Made by a program: the position numbers and the translations under genes. Shown here one piece after another: positions 1-9,614 of a DNA stretch of 27,748 nt. Source of the stretch: Chrysochromulina parva (lineage: Eukaryota > Haptophyta > Prymnesiales > Chrysochromulinaceae); assembly GCA_002887195.1 (NCBI GenBank), contig PJAB01000397.1:1-27748 (forward strand), in the 5' to 3' direction. Every line of letters begins with the position of its first letter. The stretch's first letter is position 1. The notes beneath the pieces were generated by a model, which was given only the letters and a program-made list of their open reading frames with translations, did not search any database and had not been told where the DNA came from.

Positions 1-863
1 GCCCCATACCCAGGGCTCTCCGTATCCCCCCCGATCTGGTTCCATGATGGATACCGTCCCTGTGACCTGGCACCTTCACGTTGAGTTCACAGCTGCGTAA
101 CTTTGGGCGTCACGCAGCACTCTGTCGAATGTAGATGCTTGCGATACATAGTTTGGCGACGGGGAGCTTTGGCACAGTGGCGGCCAGGTGCCCGGCGGCA
201 TGCTCGGTGGTGTGGTGCTGCAGGTGCTCGCGCAGACTTGATTGGAAATATTAACTCTCACCTCCACTGCTACATGTAGCCTCGAGAGGTCGAGAGCTTG
301 AGAGCACAACAGCACATTCCCAGGGAGCACATTCGATGGGCTTCCTTTAGGTTGTCTGTTGTTTATGAAGTAGCTTGAACTTGAACTCACGGATGGGAAG
401 TTTTCTCAGCGAAAAAGCCCCGAGAGCTGGCCAAAGGCCAAGCTCTGAGTCCCAGAGAGTACCCAGTCAGAGAGTCCACGTCTATGAGCGAGTGTCGACT
501 GTCGTGGTTGGCGCGAGGGGCGATGGGTGCTGGCGGTGCGGTCTGGCGGTCGGATGTCGTCGTGTTGTATTAACTTTCATGTATACTAACTATCGTGCTG
601 AATGGAAGTCTGGATCCACCTTCAGTGTTCGGCATGTGGCTCGCCGTTCTTGTCAGATGTGGCTCGCCGTTCTTGTCAGCTGTCGTTCGCTGCGGTCACC
701 GGGATGATTTTGGATCAACATGATTGCGGCACCTCGCCCGCACGAGGCCGCAGGGCCTCATTCAGCCGCCAGTCGCCCTCGGCGACGCACCACGCCCCTC
801 CCTTGCCAAACGGAGCCCCGACTGCGCGCGGGTGGCAGTCTGCACTACGAAAGTCTGATCACG
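1..863. other. No gene recognised; contains a 23-bp tandem duplication
   Basis: No open frame here resembles a protein domain. The frames longer than 60 residues are Ser/Arg-rich, and the one on the minus strand at 76-390 begins at a GTG. The one clear structural feature is a perfect 23-bp direct tandem duplication at 634-656 and 657-679, in which the unit begins atgtggctcg. The stretch is downstream of the minus-strand gene ending at 864 and probably holds its 3' untranslated region. Confidence 0.5.
634..679. repeat. Perfect 23-bp tandem duplication
   Basis: Two adjacent identical 23-bp copies (634-656 and 657-679) start with atgtggctcg and end with ttgtcag. They lie outside any recognised gene. 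The lack of mismatches suggests a recent slippage or duplication event. No function is implied. Confidence 0.85.
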
Positions 864-1743
864 TCAGTCGGATTTGAAGAGCCTCTCGAGCCGCTCGCGC
901 TCACTAGCGAAGGAGCTCGTATCGATGGAGCGCCCCTCTTCGGAAGGCGCGTAGCCGTGGGCGCCCGCGAGGTCATTTCGCTCTTGCACGCCCCGCATGT
1001 CCGGCGACGCGTCCGCCGGCGGCCCGTGTAACCGGTCGAACGCGTCCTTGTCGTACTCGTTCTTGGCCGGCGGCATGATCAAGGTGCCCTTCGGCACGAG
1101 CGAGATCTCGAAGGAGCCCGTCGTGCAGAACTTGTCCAGCGTGCCGGCCTCCCAGGCCGTTGAGGTCGCCAGGTCCTGCGAGCGACAGCAGATGTTCCAC
1201 GCGTCGTGAGCACACGCCACCAGAGACGCCACCTCCATGGGCGAGGCAGGGCAGGTGCAGGTGCAGGCGAGCAAGGGGCGGCGACGCACAAAACCGTCGG
1301 CACAAAGCAGCTGCGCGAAGCGTTTGGCATCGTCATCGAGCTCAAAGGCAAGCACGTTTGCTCTCGCCTGCGACACACGCGCCTGCAGCGTGTACACGCC
1401 CTCGTCCTGCCGTCCCGCATTGAAGATGAGCACGTAAGCCGACGACAAACCCTGAAGCACGTTGCGCGGTGCGCCCTGCCTCATCGTCGAGGCGCGTTCA
1501 ATGGCGTTGTGAAGCGAGGCCTGCGTCGGGGCGCATCACCGGCATCAGCAACATGGATGACGCGACATGCGAAGGCTTTCCTGTGACGCGCGCGCATGTC
1601 CGCGTGGGTACCTCGTCGAATGAACTCCACTCGGAAGTCATGCACAGCGGAGCGGAGCGGCAGACGCGCGAGTGCGAAATATCTTGCACGTGTGGCTGAT
1701 TCAACAAGAAGGCGCTGCTCGCGGCGACGATGAGGTTGAGCAT
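864..1743 (-). CDS. Plastid-targeted DUF3110 protein (two exons)
   Basis: Exon 1 is 1612-1743 (44 codons from ATG 1743) and exon 2 is 864-1520. They are joined across a 91-nt GT-AG intron at 1521-1611 (GAG|GTACCC ... CGACGCAG|GCC) in phase 0, giving about 262 residues. Exon 1 reads as a bipartite presequence: a hydrophobic signal (MLNLIVAASSAFLL), then a Ser/Arg-containing transit-like stretch ending near APLCMTSEW. Exon 2 contains YVLIFNAG, then DEGVYTLQ, then NVLAFELDDDAKRFAQLL, which I recognise as DUF3110, a family of cyanobacteria and plastids with no firm biochemical role. After the domain come about 90 residues without a recognised fold, ending in a charged tail. The targeting and the intron are inferences from sequence pattern. 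The spliced frame is continuous and puts ASLHNAIERAS directly before the domain. No catalytic residues can be assigned. The gene lies alone, with 689 bp to the next coding region. Confidence 0.72.
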
Positions 1744-2432
1744 GGCCGGACGAGTGAGAGCGCGGTGAGTGCGGTGCTGATGACGATGAGAGGTTGCGTT
1801 GACGATAACGCCAAAAAAAGCAGCTTCGAAGTCGGGTGACTGCCATCTCCGTTTCAGATGGATATCCAAGAGGCTTCTCGGCGTCGAGATTTCGTGAATT
1901 CCGTCAAGTGGCCGGATCAGCAGCGCCATCCGTGCCACCGGGGATCAAGGGCTTTGGGAACTTCTCGATTCTCGAACAAGAGGATCAATAGTTTTGGAGA
2001 AGTGTCCAGCCTCCCGCGCCTCCCCCCAGGCCGGGCGAGTTCGATAAGTATATTATGATAGAGATGTCTCTGCCGCTCGGAAGACACTTTGCTTTAACGC
2101 GCCTAGAAGACCTATAGAAGACCAAGGAACCGTGCCTCGTAGATAGGCGCGGCGCGCGGCTCGATGAGACGGTATTTATCAAATTAAATTTGTGACAGCA
2201 TTTGTTGATATACATGTCCAGTTACAGAATGGATTGTTCCGTGGCGGGTCACTGAGAGAATTTGCCAATTTCCAGCCAGATCAATTGTACGGTTTACGAT
2301 CACCTGGAAATCTTCTGAAATAGAAGCTTGTAACTCATTTCTAGACGGTTGAACCCGCCACATTGGACTCTGAGCTCTCGCGTCTCGGCTCTTCGTAACA
2401 ATTTCAATGTGACGATTCCGTCTTCATCAAAA
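1744..2432. other. Intergenic stretch upstream of the DUF3110 gene
   Basis: This 689-bp stretch separates the DUF3110 start from the stop of the metallophosphoesterase; both genes are on the minus strand. It should hold the promoter of the former and the 3' untranslated region of the latter. Part of it is AT-richer than its surroundings (about 2170-2420). I see no convincing exon, RNA gene or repeat. Confidence 0.4.
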
Positions 2433-3659
2433 CTAAATCGAATTCATCGTCTTTTTCCCCTGTTGCTCCTCAAAAGTTACGGCAGACTTGGGCCCGAGCT
2501 TCCACGCCTCGATCCACGCCGACTGCGGTGTGCCCAGGCGCAAGCCTGTGGTGGGATCGACGGCATCGCCAAACCACCCCGTCTCTCCCACCCCGGGCAC
2601 GCGCTTGTAGGCGCCTGCCACCCACGGCGCCAGAATGTGGCTGAGCTGCGGCATCCGTGGATACATCGTGTACCAGTTGGACCAGCCCGCGTCGTAGCGC
2701 GGCGGGAAGCCCCGTGCCGCGCCGTCGAAGATGAGCACGGGCGTCGGCGGGTCGCCGTGCGGGAAGGTCTCTCCGGTGGCCACCGTGCCGAGGCGTCCAC
2801 TCCGCTCCTTGGGGTACGAGAGCGGCGCTTGGATATAGCGCACGCCGCGCAGCGTCGCGTCCCACCCGAAGTGGGTGTGGCCGAAGACGTGCAGCGCCGG
2901 CGCGAGCCGCTCGATGCGCGCGAAGAGCATGTCGGAGCCGCATGCCTTCGCCAGGTTTGGAAAGAAGAGGAACCGTTTCTCTGGATTGAGCTGCGGGTGT
3001 GGCACAAAGTGCGAAAAGCTGATGAGCGGCGCATTCGGATTGGCTGCTCGCAAGGCGGCCACCTCGGCCTCGAGCCCCCGCTGCACATTGAGCTCGTCAA
3101 AATGGCGCGCCACGGACTCATTGTGGACAGAGAGCGGCGCTGGCCAGACGCACGCGTAAAAATCAACCATGGCATCCTCCGCCTCGGGGATGCCCTCCCA
3201 GCCCGTGATGTCATCCTCGGTGTCCCATGACGCGTGGTACCATGAGAGAATGGGCGCGATAACCACGCCAGCCGCCAGCGCTGGCCGCGTGTGCACCCCA
3301 AGCTCGTCACAGAGCTCAAATATTTCTTGGAGACGAGCAAGCGATGTCTTCTGCTGGTCTGTTCGACTCATGCCACGCCCACGCACCCACAAATCGTGAT
3401 TGCCTGGCGTGAAGAACACCATGGCAAAGCTGCCCACGAGGCTGCTCAACGTCGTGCGAAGCACCTCGTCATTCGCCGAGACATCCCCAGCGAGGATGAG
3501 AACGTCGTTGCCAAAGCGCTCACGAGTGAGCAACTTGATCCATGCCATATTCTCGCTGTAGTCGGCGTGTACGTCGCTCACGCACCAAACGTTTGCAGCA
3601 GGCGGCGAAGTGCTCATGCTCGATGCGATCACCTGTGCCTCGTCGGCATTATCGTCCAT
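2433..3659 (-). CDS. Calcineurin-like metallophosphoesterase
   Basis: A 408-residue protein from the ATG at 3659; the frame is open nine codons further upstream, but that start is a GTG. All metal-binding motifs of the calcineurin-like phosphoesterase superfamily are present in order: SDVH (Asp29, His31), AGD (Asp59), GNHD (Asn87, His88), SFSH (His217) and GHTH (His261, His263). The protein should therefore be an active binuclear-metal phosphohydrolase; the substrate cannot be told from sequence. The GNHDLWVRG region and the spacing of about 130 residues between GNHD and the next His suit the cytosolic phosphoesterases of algae and fungi rather than PP1/PP2A phosphatases. There is no signal peptide or membrane segment. 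The C-terminal 100 residues (GWSNWYTMYPRM, GETGWFGDA) are Trp/Tyr-rich and have no catalytic motif I recognise. The gene is intronless. It begins 58 bp downstream of the stop of the tentative gene at 3718-4565. Confidence 0.88.
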   Translation of the reverse strand: MDDNADEAQVIASSMSTSPPAANVWCVSDVHADYSENMAWIKLLTRERFGNDVLILAGDVSANDEVLRTTLSSLVGSFAMVFFTPGNHDLWVRGRGMSRTDQQKTSLARLQEIFELCDELGVHTRPALAAGVVIAPILSWYHASWDTEDDITGWEGIPEAEDAMVDFYACVWPAPLSVHNESVARHFDELNVQRGLEAEVAALRAANPNAPLISFSHFVPHPQLNPEKRFLFFPNLAKACGSDMLFARIERLAPALHVFGHTHFGWDATLRGVRYIQAPLSYPKERSGRLGTVATGETFPHGDPPTPVLIFDGAARGFPPRYDAGWSNWYTMYPRMPQLSHILAPWVAGAYKRVPGVGETGWFGDAVDPTTGLRLGTPQSAWIEAWKLGPKSAVTFEEQQGKKTMNSI

Positions 3660-3717
3660 GTGTGGAATTCGATGTCCCGAAAACACCGGGGGGAGTGGGA
3701 AGACAGTCTGTCAACGA

Positions 3718-4565
3718 CTAACCATTCGTGAGAAGTTCAGTCATACCAGCTGCGAGGCGCTCGCCAATGCCTAATCGGGATGGTTTTGGTGATACAATAG
3801 TATGACTTCGAGTGGCGTCACTGTGTGGCGTCTTCGCGGCCTCGCGAAGCGAAAGCGCATTCCCATGTTCGTGATGACGTTGGCTGCCATATCCATGACC
3901 ATGTATTCACAAAGGCCGAGATCCCCCACTCACCAGTCATTGCCAAGCGCGGCCATTATGCCGCCCTCCATGTTGAGCTTTGCGGTGCGCCACATCTCAC
4001 GGCAAGGGGCTTCTAGGGCCGGCGCTGCATGCACCACTTCTTGCCGCACGGGCAGATGCCGTCTGATCTCATGCCAGTGCGAGGCAACAGCGCAACCTCC
4101 ATGGAATGCCATGCCGCTCGATTCATTTGCAGAATCGTTGCCGGCCAGTATTGCGTGGAGCCTGCAGCCAATCGGCAATGCTGTCTGCACCCCGCGCACA
4201 GCAGCTGAGTTTATGCAAACGCGGCGAGCCAAAGATGTGCTCCTCGCTCTTTCCACTGTGTCTCCAGCATTCCCCAAATCAGAGCAGACCTCTTCGCGAA
4301 CTCATGCGGCTCGTCCTGAACCATCCACCAGGACTCAGATGCCTATCCTACTCACCATCCTTGACTGGTTCTTCAGAGACCGCCTGTACATGAAGAGGAA
4401 TGGTGCAGGCAGCGCAAAACATGCCAACAACAAGCACAGCTGGTGGGTCTGCCTGCGGCGCTGGCTTCGGGAGATGCTCATCGAGGTTGCACGCGGCGTC
4501 GACGCCCTCCGCGCGAGCCTCGTGAAGCTCAGCACCCTTCTCTTCATGGCCTCAGTCCTTCTCAT
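3718..4565 (-). CDS. Tentative multi-exon gene, function unknown
   Basis: Not recognised. The best exon is 3934-4161 (-), encoding a protein-like segment that includes ASHWHEIRRHLP and CREMWRTAKLNMEGGIMAAL and ending at a consensus donor (ACTG|GTGAGT). A 50-nt intron (3884-3933) would join it to 3718-3883, which ends GIGERLAAGMTELLTNG and stop. Upstream, a frame encoding DEPHEFAKRSALIWGMLETQW at 4221-4315 joins across a weak 59-nt intron (donor GC|GTTTGC). Two 5' models are possible. In one, exon 4356-4565 encodes a basic region plus a hydrophobic stretch (LCLLLACFALPAPFLFMY), followed by a 40-nt intron GTGAGT...TTCAG. In the other, a different frame ending at 4390 joins at 4342 across a 47-nt intron and adds SESWWMVQ. 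The first model gives about 232 residues. A plus-strand frame (3802-4581, 259 codons) spans the same DNA but reads as basic low-complexity sequence. Transcript data would be needed to choose. Confidence 0.33.
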
Positions 4566-5121
4566 GAGCGTGGAAGCTTAGCTTAGCTTCCAAGCTTGGG
4601 TACGACTCGGGCGACGACCAGCGTGTGCAACAGACTACGCCCTGGCGTGGGTCCTGCTCGACGCAGGACGCAACCCCGCGCCCCGATGCATAGCCCGGGA
4701 CCGCGCGACGACCGACGGTCGACTCCATCTCTTCACTCTTGCGATGGGACGATTATCGTGTGGTATTAAAATTACTCATCAAAAGAATAAAAAGAAAAAC
4801 CATCCGTAACATCAGCGGCCGGGGCGGCGGAGGGCGGATGCGCATGCGGCCAGCGGCCAGCGGCCGCCAGCGGCCAGCGGTGTGGCGGGTACGTATATTG
4901 GACTGTAACACTGTGTACAATCCACACGGGCACGATTCTTGGGGTACGAGATTGGGATCGCAGGGCGTTTGTCGATGATTTTCGGCCCTCGCTGCCCCGT
5001 ATCCTCGCCGTATGGCCGCGATCCGCTCCGCCACGCGTGGGGCGTGGCTCGGTTGGATGACACATGCACACATCCGAGATGGCGCATGGCAGCCATTCTC
5101 GAGGGCGGGCGGTGACCCCTG
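4566..5121. other. Intergenic stretch with short GC-rich repeats
   Basis: No gene is recognised. At 4847-4880 there is a GC-rich repeat built from ggccagc/cggccag units, and near 4571-4590 a short inverted repeat (ggaagct ... agcttcc). The right end is the 3' flank of the START-domain gene, whose stop is at 5122. The longer open frames here are arginine-rich by-products of the GC content. Confidence 0.4.
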
Positions 5122-6246
5122 CTACGCGCCGACCGGCTCCACGACGCGTTCACCGTCTCTTTCGGCGTCGGAGCGCCTCTCATATTCGATCGCCGTCTGC
5201 TTTAAGGACCCGAGTGACTTCGGCAACATCTTGTCGATCAGCCACGACATGACCCACTTGGGCAGCAGGTTGGTCATCGGGTGCTCGCGCGCGAGCGACC
5301 GGAAGCACGTGCCGCACCCGCCCGCCCATACGACCTGCACATTCCAGTAGTCGTTCACTCGCACGCATTTAGTCGCCACATTCGGCCACATAGCCCTCGA
5401 CGCTGGCTCGTCGTCCGCCGTGTCCACCTTGATGTACACGCCGTCGCCCGCACGATTCACCGCGCCGTCGCCGTCCCCGCCCGCGCCACCGCGGCCCTCG
5501 AACGTCGTGAGCTTTCGATGGAGCACGTACTCGCGGTGGGCAAGAGGCCACGGCGCTTCCACTAGCCAGAATAGGCTCATCGCGTCGCCCGCCTGCTTAT
5601 GAATGGCCGAGTGCACAGCCGTACCGGTCGTGCGCAGCACGCGGATGTCCTTGGTGCTCGTGTCCCACTGCACGCGGTGCTGCACGTCGCACAGCATCGC
5701 GAGGAATGTCTCGGGACGTACCGGCAGCTCTACCTGGGTCTCGTACGCGTCGAGCCCGTGCAAGTCGAGCGGCCGCTTCCACCCTTTCATGTCGGGCCGG
5801 TCACAGACTAGCTGAGCATCTGGGAAGTCTGACGGTACCTGGTTCCAATCGGCGCACAGCCGCCGAGCGACCGCGAGGTCGCTCGCGCTCAGCTCCGTGG
5901 AGCCACCGGGTTTTGCGGCAGCGGCGCTGCCGGGCTCGCTGGGGGATATGATGGAAGGTGGTTCGAGCGGTAGGGGTGATACGACGGTAGCTGGTGATAA
6001 TGACGGAGATGATACTGCCGAATGACACTGCGGAGACTCCTCTGTAGTCCTCGTCTCCTGCTCTGCTGCGCATGTACAAGTACCCTGCTCCGCAGCCTGC
6101 TGCTGCGTCGCTTCGCGTTCGTTGGGCAACATCTCCATCACCTCAATCTCATTAAAGGGCACGAATAGGGCATCAGCTGACGGAACGCGTATCACCAGCC
6201 TCGCGGACACGTGGTGAACGGTGGGCTCCGCGCGGCTGTTCTGCAT
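5122..6246 (-). CDS. START-domain lipid-binding protein
   Basis: A 374-residue protein from the ATG at 6246; the open frame runs six codons further upstream but that start is a GTG. Residues 1-120 are a low-complexity, Ser/Pro/Glu-rich leader. Residues about 125-340 form a StAR-related lipid-transfer (START) domain of the PCTP-like class, recognised by RRLCADWN, the segment KGWKRPLDLHGLDAYE, RVQWDTSTKD and the closing helix PKWVMSWLIDKMLPK. START domains bind one phospholipid, sterol or sphingolipid in a hydrophobic pocket and move or sense it. A Gly/Asp-rich insertion (GRGGAGGDGDGAV) interrupts the domain between two strands and is probably a surface loop. There is no signal peptide or membrane segment, so the protein is probably cytosolic. 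It is head-to-head with the CCP5-like gene across 187 bp. The lipid cannot be named from sequence. Confidence 0.85.
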   Translation of the reverse strand: MQNSRAEPTVHHVSARLVIRVPSADALFVPFNEIEVMEMLPNEREATQQQAAEQGTCTCAAEQETRTTEESPQCHSAVSSPSLSPATVVSPLPLEPPSIISPSEPGSAAAAKPGGSTELSASDLAVARRLCADWNQVPSDFPDAQLVCDRPDMKGWKRPLDLHGLDAYETQVELPVRPETFLAMLCDVQHRVQWDTSTKDIRVLRTTGTAVHSAIHKQAGDAMSLFWLVEAPWPLAHREYVLHRKLTTFEGRGGAGGDGDGAVNRAGDGVYIKVDTADDEPASRAMWPNVATKCVRVNDYWNVQVVWAGGCGTCFRSLAREHPMTNLLPKWVMSWLIDKMLPKSLGSLKQTAIEYERRSDAERDGERVVEPVGA

Positions 6247-6433
6247 CGCCGTCGGCACGGGCACGGCGGTCGTCGATGCTCAAAATAGAAAGCGGAAAAA
6301 CTCGAAAAAAACTCGTGAACAGGGAACAGGGCCGGTTTGGAAACGGTATCAATCAGAGGAGTATCAATGATACTGATGGCTCCGCCCTTGAAAAGAGTAG
6401 ACTTCTAATTTTGGACTGTACCCGGTAAGAAAG
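6247..6433. promoter_or_regulatory. Short shared divergent promoter region
   Basis: Only 187 bp separate the ATG of the minus-strand START gene from the ATG of the plus-strand carboxypeptidase gene, so both promoters must lie here or overlap. The stretch is AT-richer than the flanking genes. It contains two direct copies of gtatcaat (6346 and 6361), and the second is part of a near-palindrome agtatca-a-tgatact at 6360-6374, a possible dimeric factor site. No TATA box is obvious. Confidence 0.45.
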
Positions 6434-6605
6434 ATGAGCACCGCCTCTAACGTCCAGCATGTAAGTAGCCACACCAGAGGAGCCATCGCAGCGATGCCCG
6501 TGGACAACAATCGGTGGCGGGCCGCGGTCGCCGCCGCAAAGCGTAGTCACAGCGATCGGCCGCCGCCGCCGCCGCCGCCGCCGCTGATTACGGGTGACAT
6601 CGCAC

Positions 6606-6640
<35 letters not shown>

Positions 6641-9160
6641 ATGATTACGAAAAAGCCTCCCAAGGCCAAGCTCAATAGCCTCAGCGCTGCAGCCGCGGAG
6701 GGTTGGGCGTACAGCGATGGCGGCTTTGTGGACGAGAAGTCGTCATCATCAGCCCCTCTTGCCTCGGTGCTGCAGGCGGCTCTCGCCGCACGCGCACGCC
6801 GGCCACCGGCCCTCCAGTCAAACACGTCAAAACTCATTGTCGGCGGCCTCGAATTCGATGCGGATTTTGACAGCGGCAACCTCGGTCACGTCGAGCAGAG
6901 GTCCGAGTACAAGTTCATAGTCTGGACGCGGCGCGATTGTGAGGGCACGCGCTATGTTTCACGCTCACGCACCTGGTTTTGCTTCTCCGTGCGCGGCGCC
7001 GCCCCCGGGCGCACGCTGGAGATCGAGGTGCGAGGAATGAATCCTCAGGCGAAGCTGTTCCAGCACGACATGAGGCCCGTGTACCGCGCGCTACCCTCGC
7101 GCCCTGAGTGGACGCGACTCAAGCAGCCTGTGCCCTCAAGCATGGAGAGGGGCGTGGGCGACACCTTTGCCATCACCATGACGCACAAGGTCGACACGCC
7201 CGCCTCCGACACGCTCTACTTTGCTTTCACTCACCCGAACCTATACGCCGATTGCATGGCGAAGCTCGCGTGGCTCGATGCGCTCTACGGCCAACCCATC
7301 GCACCGATAGCCCCCCCAGCCGCGCCCCCTGCCGCGCTCCCGCCAGCGGGGGCACCACTACCGCCTGATCCATGCACCTGGTTTGCAACGGGTGTCTTCT
7401 CCCAAAGAGAAGGTGCTACCGTTGAGGGCGACGGAACGCGGGCAGATGCGGACGCTGCGAGAGAGCGTTCGGATCTGAGCGTGCTCAGGCACGCGGCCCG
7501 AAAGGCAGCAGTCGAGGCCGGGATGAGTGCGCTAATAACAGCACCACCGCCACCCGCCCCAGCACCACCCCCGCCACCTCCCCCGCCACCTCCTCCGCAC
7601 CCCGGAGCATGCTCGCGCGAGCGAGCGCTGCCCGCGCCGCCGGATCCGTGGGCCTGGCTCACCAAATGTTTGCGCGCTAGGGACGGCGCTGCTGCCGTGG
7701 AAGGCGCTGCCGTAGAGGGCGCTGCGACGGAACGCAACGGAGCGTTGGCGAGCGCCGTTGCGAGCGCGCCCGCAGCCACCGATGGCATCAGTGGCGATGC
7801 GCCCTCCACCAATGCCGTGGATGAGCGGGGAGGCGTTGCGAAAGTTGTGAGCAGCAGCGGCGGCTCAGAAACGGCAGTCAAAAGGAACGTTGCGCCGCGT
7901 TCACAGTTGGAGGTGGTGGCGGAGATCGGCACAGCTGCAGCATACAGCGCAGCAAAGCTGCTGCCGGCGACGCCCGCGCCCAACTTGTACTACCGTCGTG
8001 AGCTGCTTTGCCGCTCTCTCGAGGGTCGACGCATCGATCTGATCACGATCACCGGCACGAACGGACTGCCCGAGGCCGAGCCGGAGGCGCCACTACCAGC
8101 ACCGCTGCTACCCGAGGCTTCAAGTCGCGACGGTCACGCGCGGCCGCATGCATTCCCCAACAAGCCGGTGGTGCTCGTTTCGGCGCGCGTGCACCCAGGC
8201 GAGACGCCCGCTTCGCACGTGCTCGACGGGCTCTTGGCCTTCCTCGTACGTACCGATGATCCACGCGCGGCCGCGCTGCGCGAGCGCTTCGTCTTCAAGC
8301 TCATCCCGATGCTCAATCCGGACGGCGTGTTTCGTGGCTACTACCGCACGGACACGCGCGGCGTCAATCTGAACCGCGTGTACTTGGAAGCGAGCGCGGC
8401 GGAGCACCCGAGCATCCATGCATGCTGCGCAGTTGTTCAGCAATTGCACGAGCGTGGCGCGCTGCACCTGTTCGTCGACTGCCATGCGCACGCGGGCAAG
8501 CGCGGCTGCTTCTTGTACGGGAATCTGGGGAACTCATTCGACGAGCTCACACGCGCTGGACTATTCGCCAAACTCGTGAGCCTCAACACGCTCTGGCTCG
8601 ACTTCGCCGCGTGTCAGTGGTTCGACTCGCAGCGCATGGAGGGCTCTGCGCGCGCCGCCGTGTATAAGCACACCGGCCTGCCTACCGTCTACACGCTCGA
8701 GTGCAACTATGACAGCGGTATCAGCATGAATGAGCTGCCCAAAAAGTATACGGGCGAGCTGCTCGAGAGCGCCGAGATGAGCAGCTGCCCGATGAGCCCC
8801 GAGGCGCCGCGGAACACCTCGGTAAGTCACAAGTACGATGAGGCGTGCTATCAAGAGATTGGCAAGGCGCTCGCGCTGGCAGTGCTTGACATGGCCGCGG
8901 CCAACCCCGCCTCCCGCCTTGGGCCTCGCGACAGCTGGGAGGACACGTCGGAGGAGACTGTCCGATACTACTATAAGGGCCTGGCGAAGACGCGAGGGGC
9001 CATCCGGCAGTGGGCCGAGATGCAGCTCACCTCCGCGGCCAAGCGCCGAGCCAACACCCGCCCGAGGTCGCAGTCACGCAAAGGCAACGGCGGCGGCGAC
9101 GAGGAGGAGGATCCGGAGGATCTTGAGCCAGACATCGACGCGGACGACGAAGGCGAGTGA
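6434..9160 (+). CDS. Cytosolic carboxypeptidase, CCP5/AGBL5 type (M14)
   Basis: A 908-residue metallocarboxypeptidase of the CCP subgroup, closest to CCP5, which removes branch-point glutamate (and side-chain glutamates) from polyglutamylated tubulin. The CCP N-terminal domain starts around residue 135 with GGLEFDADFDSGNLGHVE, a CCP5 signature, and includes RTWFCFSVRG. The zinc site is HPGE (His587, Glu590) with His684 in DCHAHAGKRGCF; substrate-binding residues lie in RTDTRGVNLNR; the catalytic Glu is Glu756 in YTLECNYDSG. All are intact. Two poly-proline blocks lie near residues 42-73. A large insertion (about 290-500) between the N-domain and the catalytic domain holds another poly-Pro run and a duplicated DPxxW...GAxVEG unit. 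The C-terminus is acidic (GGGDEEEDPEDLEPD). No intron is needed, although a donor-like GTAAGT lies at 6463. The enzyme probably acts on axonemal or cytoskeletal tubulin. Confidence 0.94.
6558..6642 (+). repeat. CCG-rich poly-proline codon tract
   Basis: Two runs of ccg/ccgccg codons encode uninterrupted proline blocks near the N-terminus of the carboxypeptidase, split by LITGDIAP. A third proline run is encoded at about 7540-7600. Such tracts can bind SH3, WW or profilin-type partners. They are also slippage-prone, so the length may vary between strains or be mis-sequenced. Confidence 0.8.
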
Positions 9161-9614
9161 GCTTTACTACGCTCAGGTGTGTTCCGGTGACGCAAAAATG
9201 CGCCGTGTGTACTCGGCGCTCGACGCTTGCGTAGCTCGCCATACGACGAACGCGATATCGCGCTGTTACGGGACGGCCGGCTCGGCTATCTCTCGAATGT
9301 GACCGAGCGTCCGTGCCATTCACATTAACCCCGAATGCGTAATTCTTACTAGCATCGAGTTACGCTAACGGCACACACACGGGCGATGATCACGACATAG
9401 GCAGTGCGAGTACATGTACGAAGTTACGGGGCACAGTACGACCAGTACTCCGGGCATTGCTGGATGCTGCGCACCGGGTGCGCGAAACATCTAGAAGTGC
9501 AACTGCGGGCGCCAGATGATGGATGGTGCACTAGGATGGCACATAGATGGCGCACAGTCTCACGTCGCGAGTTCGCATTGCTGCGTCATGCGGGGGTGAA
9601 TGTAGCCGGGAGGG
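9161..9614. other. Convergent intergenic stretch, nothing recognised
   Basis: This 454-bp stretch lies between the carboxypeptidase stop and the proposed stop of the small minus-strand gene. I see no AATAAA signal, RNA gene or repeat in it. It presumably holds both 3' untranslated regions. Confidence 0.35.

Noticed and set aside
2349..3230. 293-codon plus-strand open frame opposite the metallophosphoesterase
   Set aside because: It is antisense to intact catalytic motifs and is His/Arg-rich, the usual shadow of a GC-rich coding strand.
4030..4070. CPCGKKWC zinc-finger-like (SEC-C) motif in a minus-strand frame
   Set aside because: The frame stops a few codons later (CMQRRP then stop) and lies in a different frame from the better-supported exon; spacing does not fit a complete SEC-C motif.
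3802..4581. 259-codon plus-strand open frame
   Set aside because: Its product is Arg/Ser/Thr-rich with no domain, and the opposite strand carries more protein-like fragments with consensus donors. Kept only as a competing possibility.
6463..6493. Intron in the 5' end of the CCP5-like gene (donor-like gtaagt at 6463, acceptor-like cag near 6493)
   Set aside because: The resulting intron would be only about 31 nt, and the frame is open without it.
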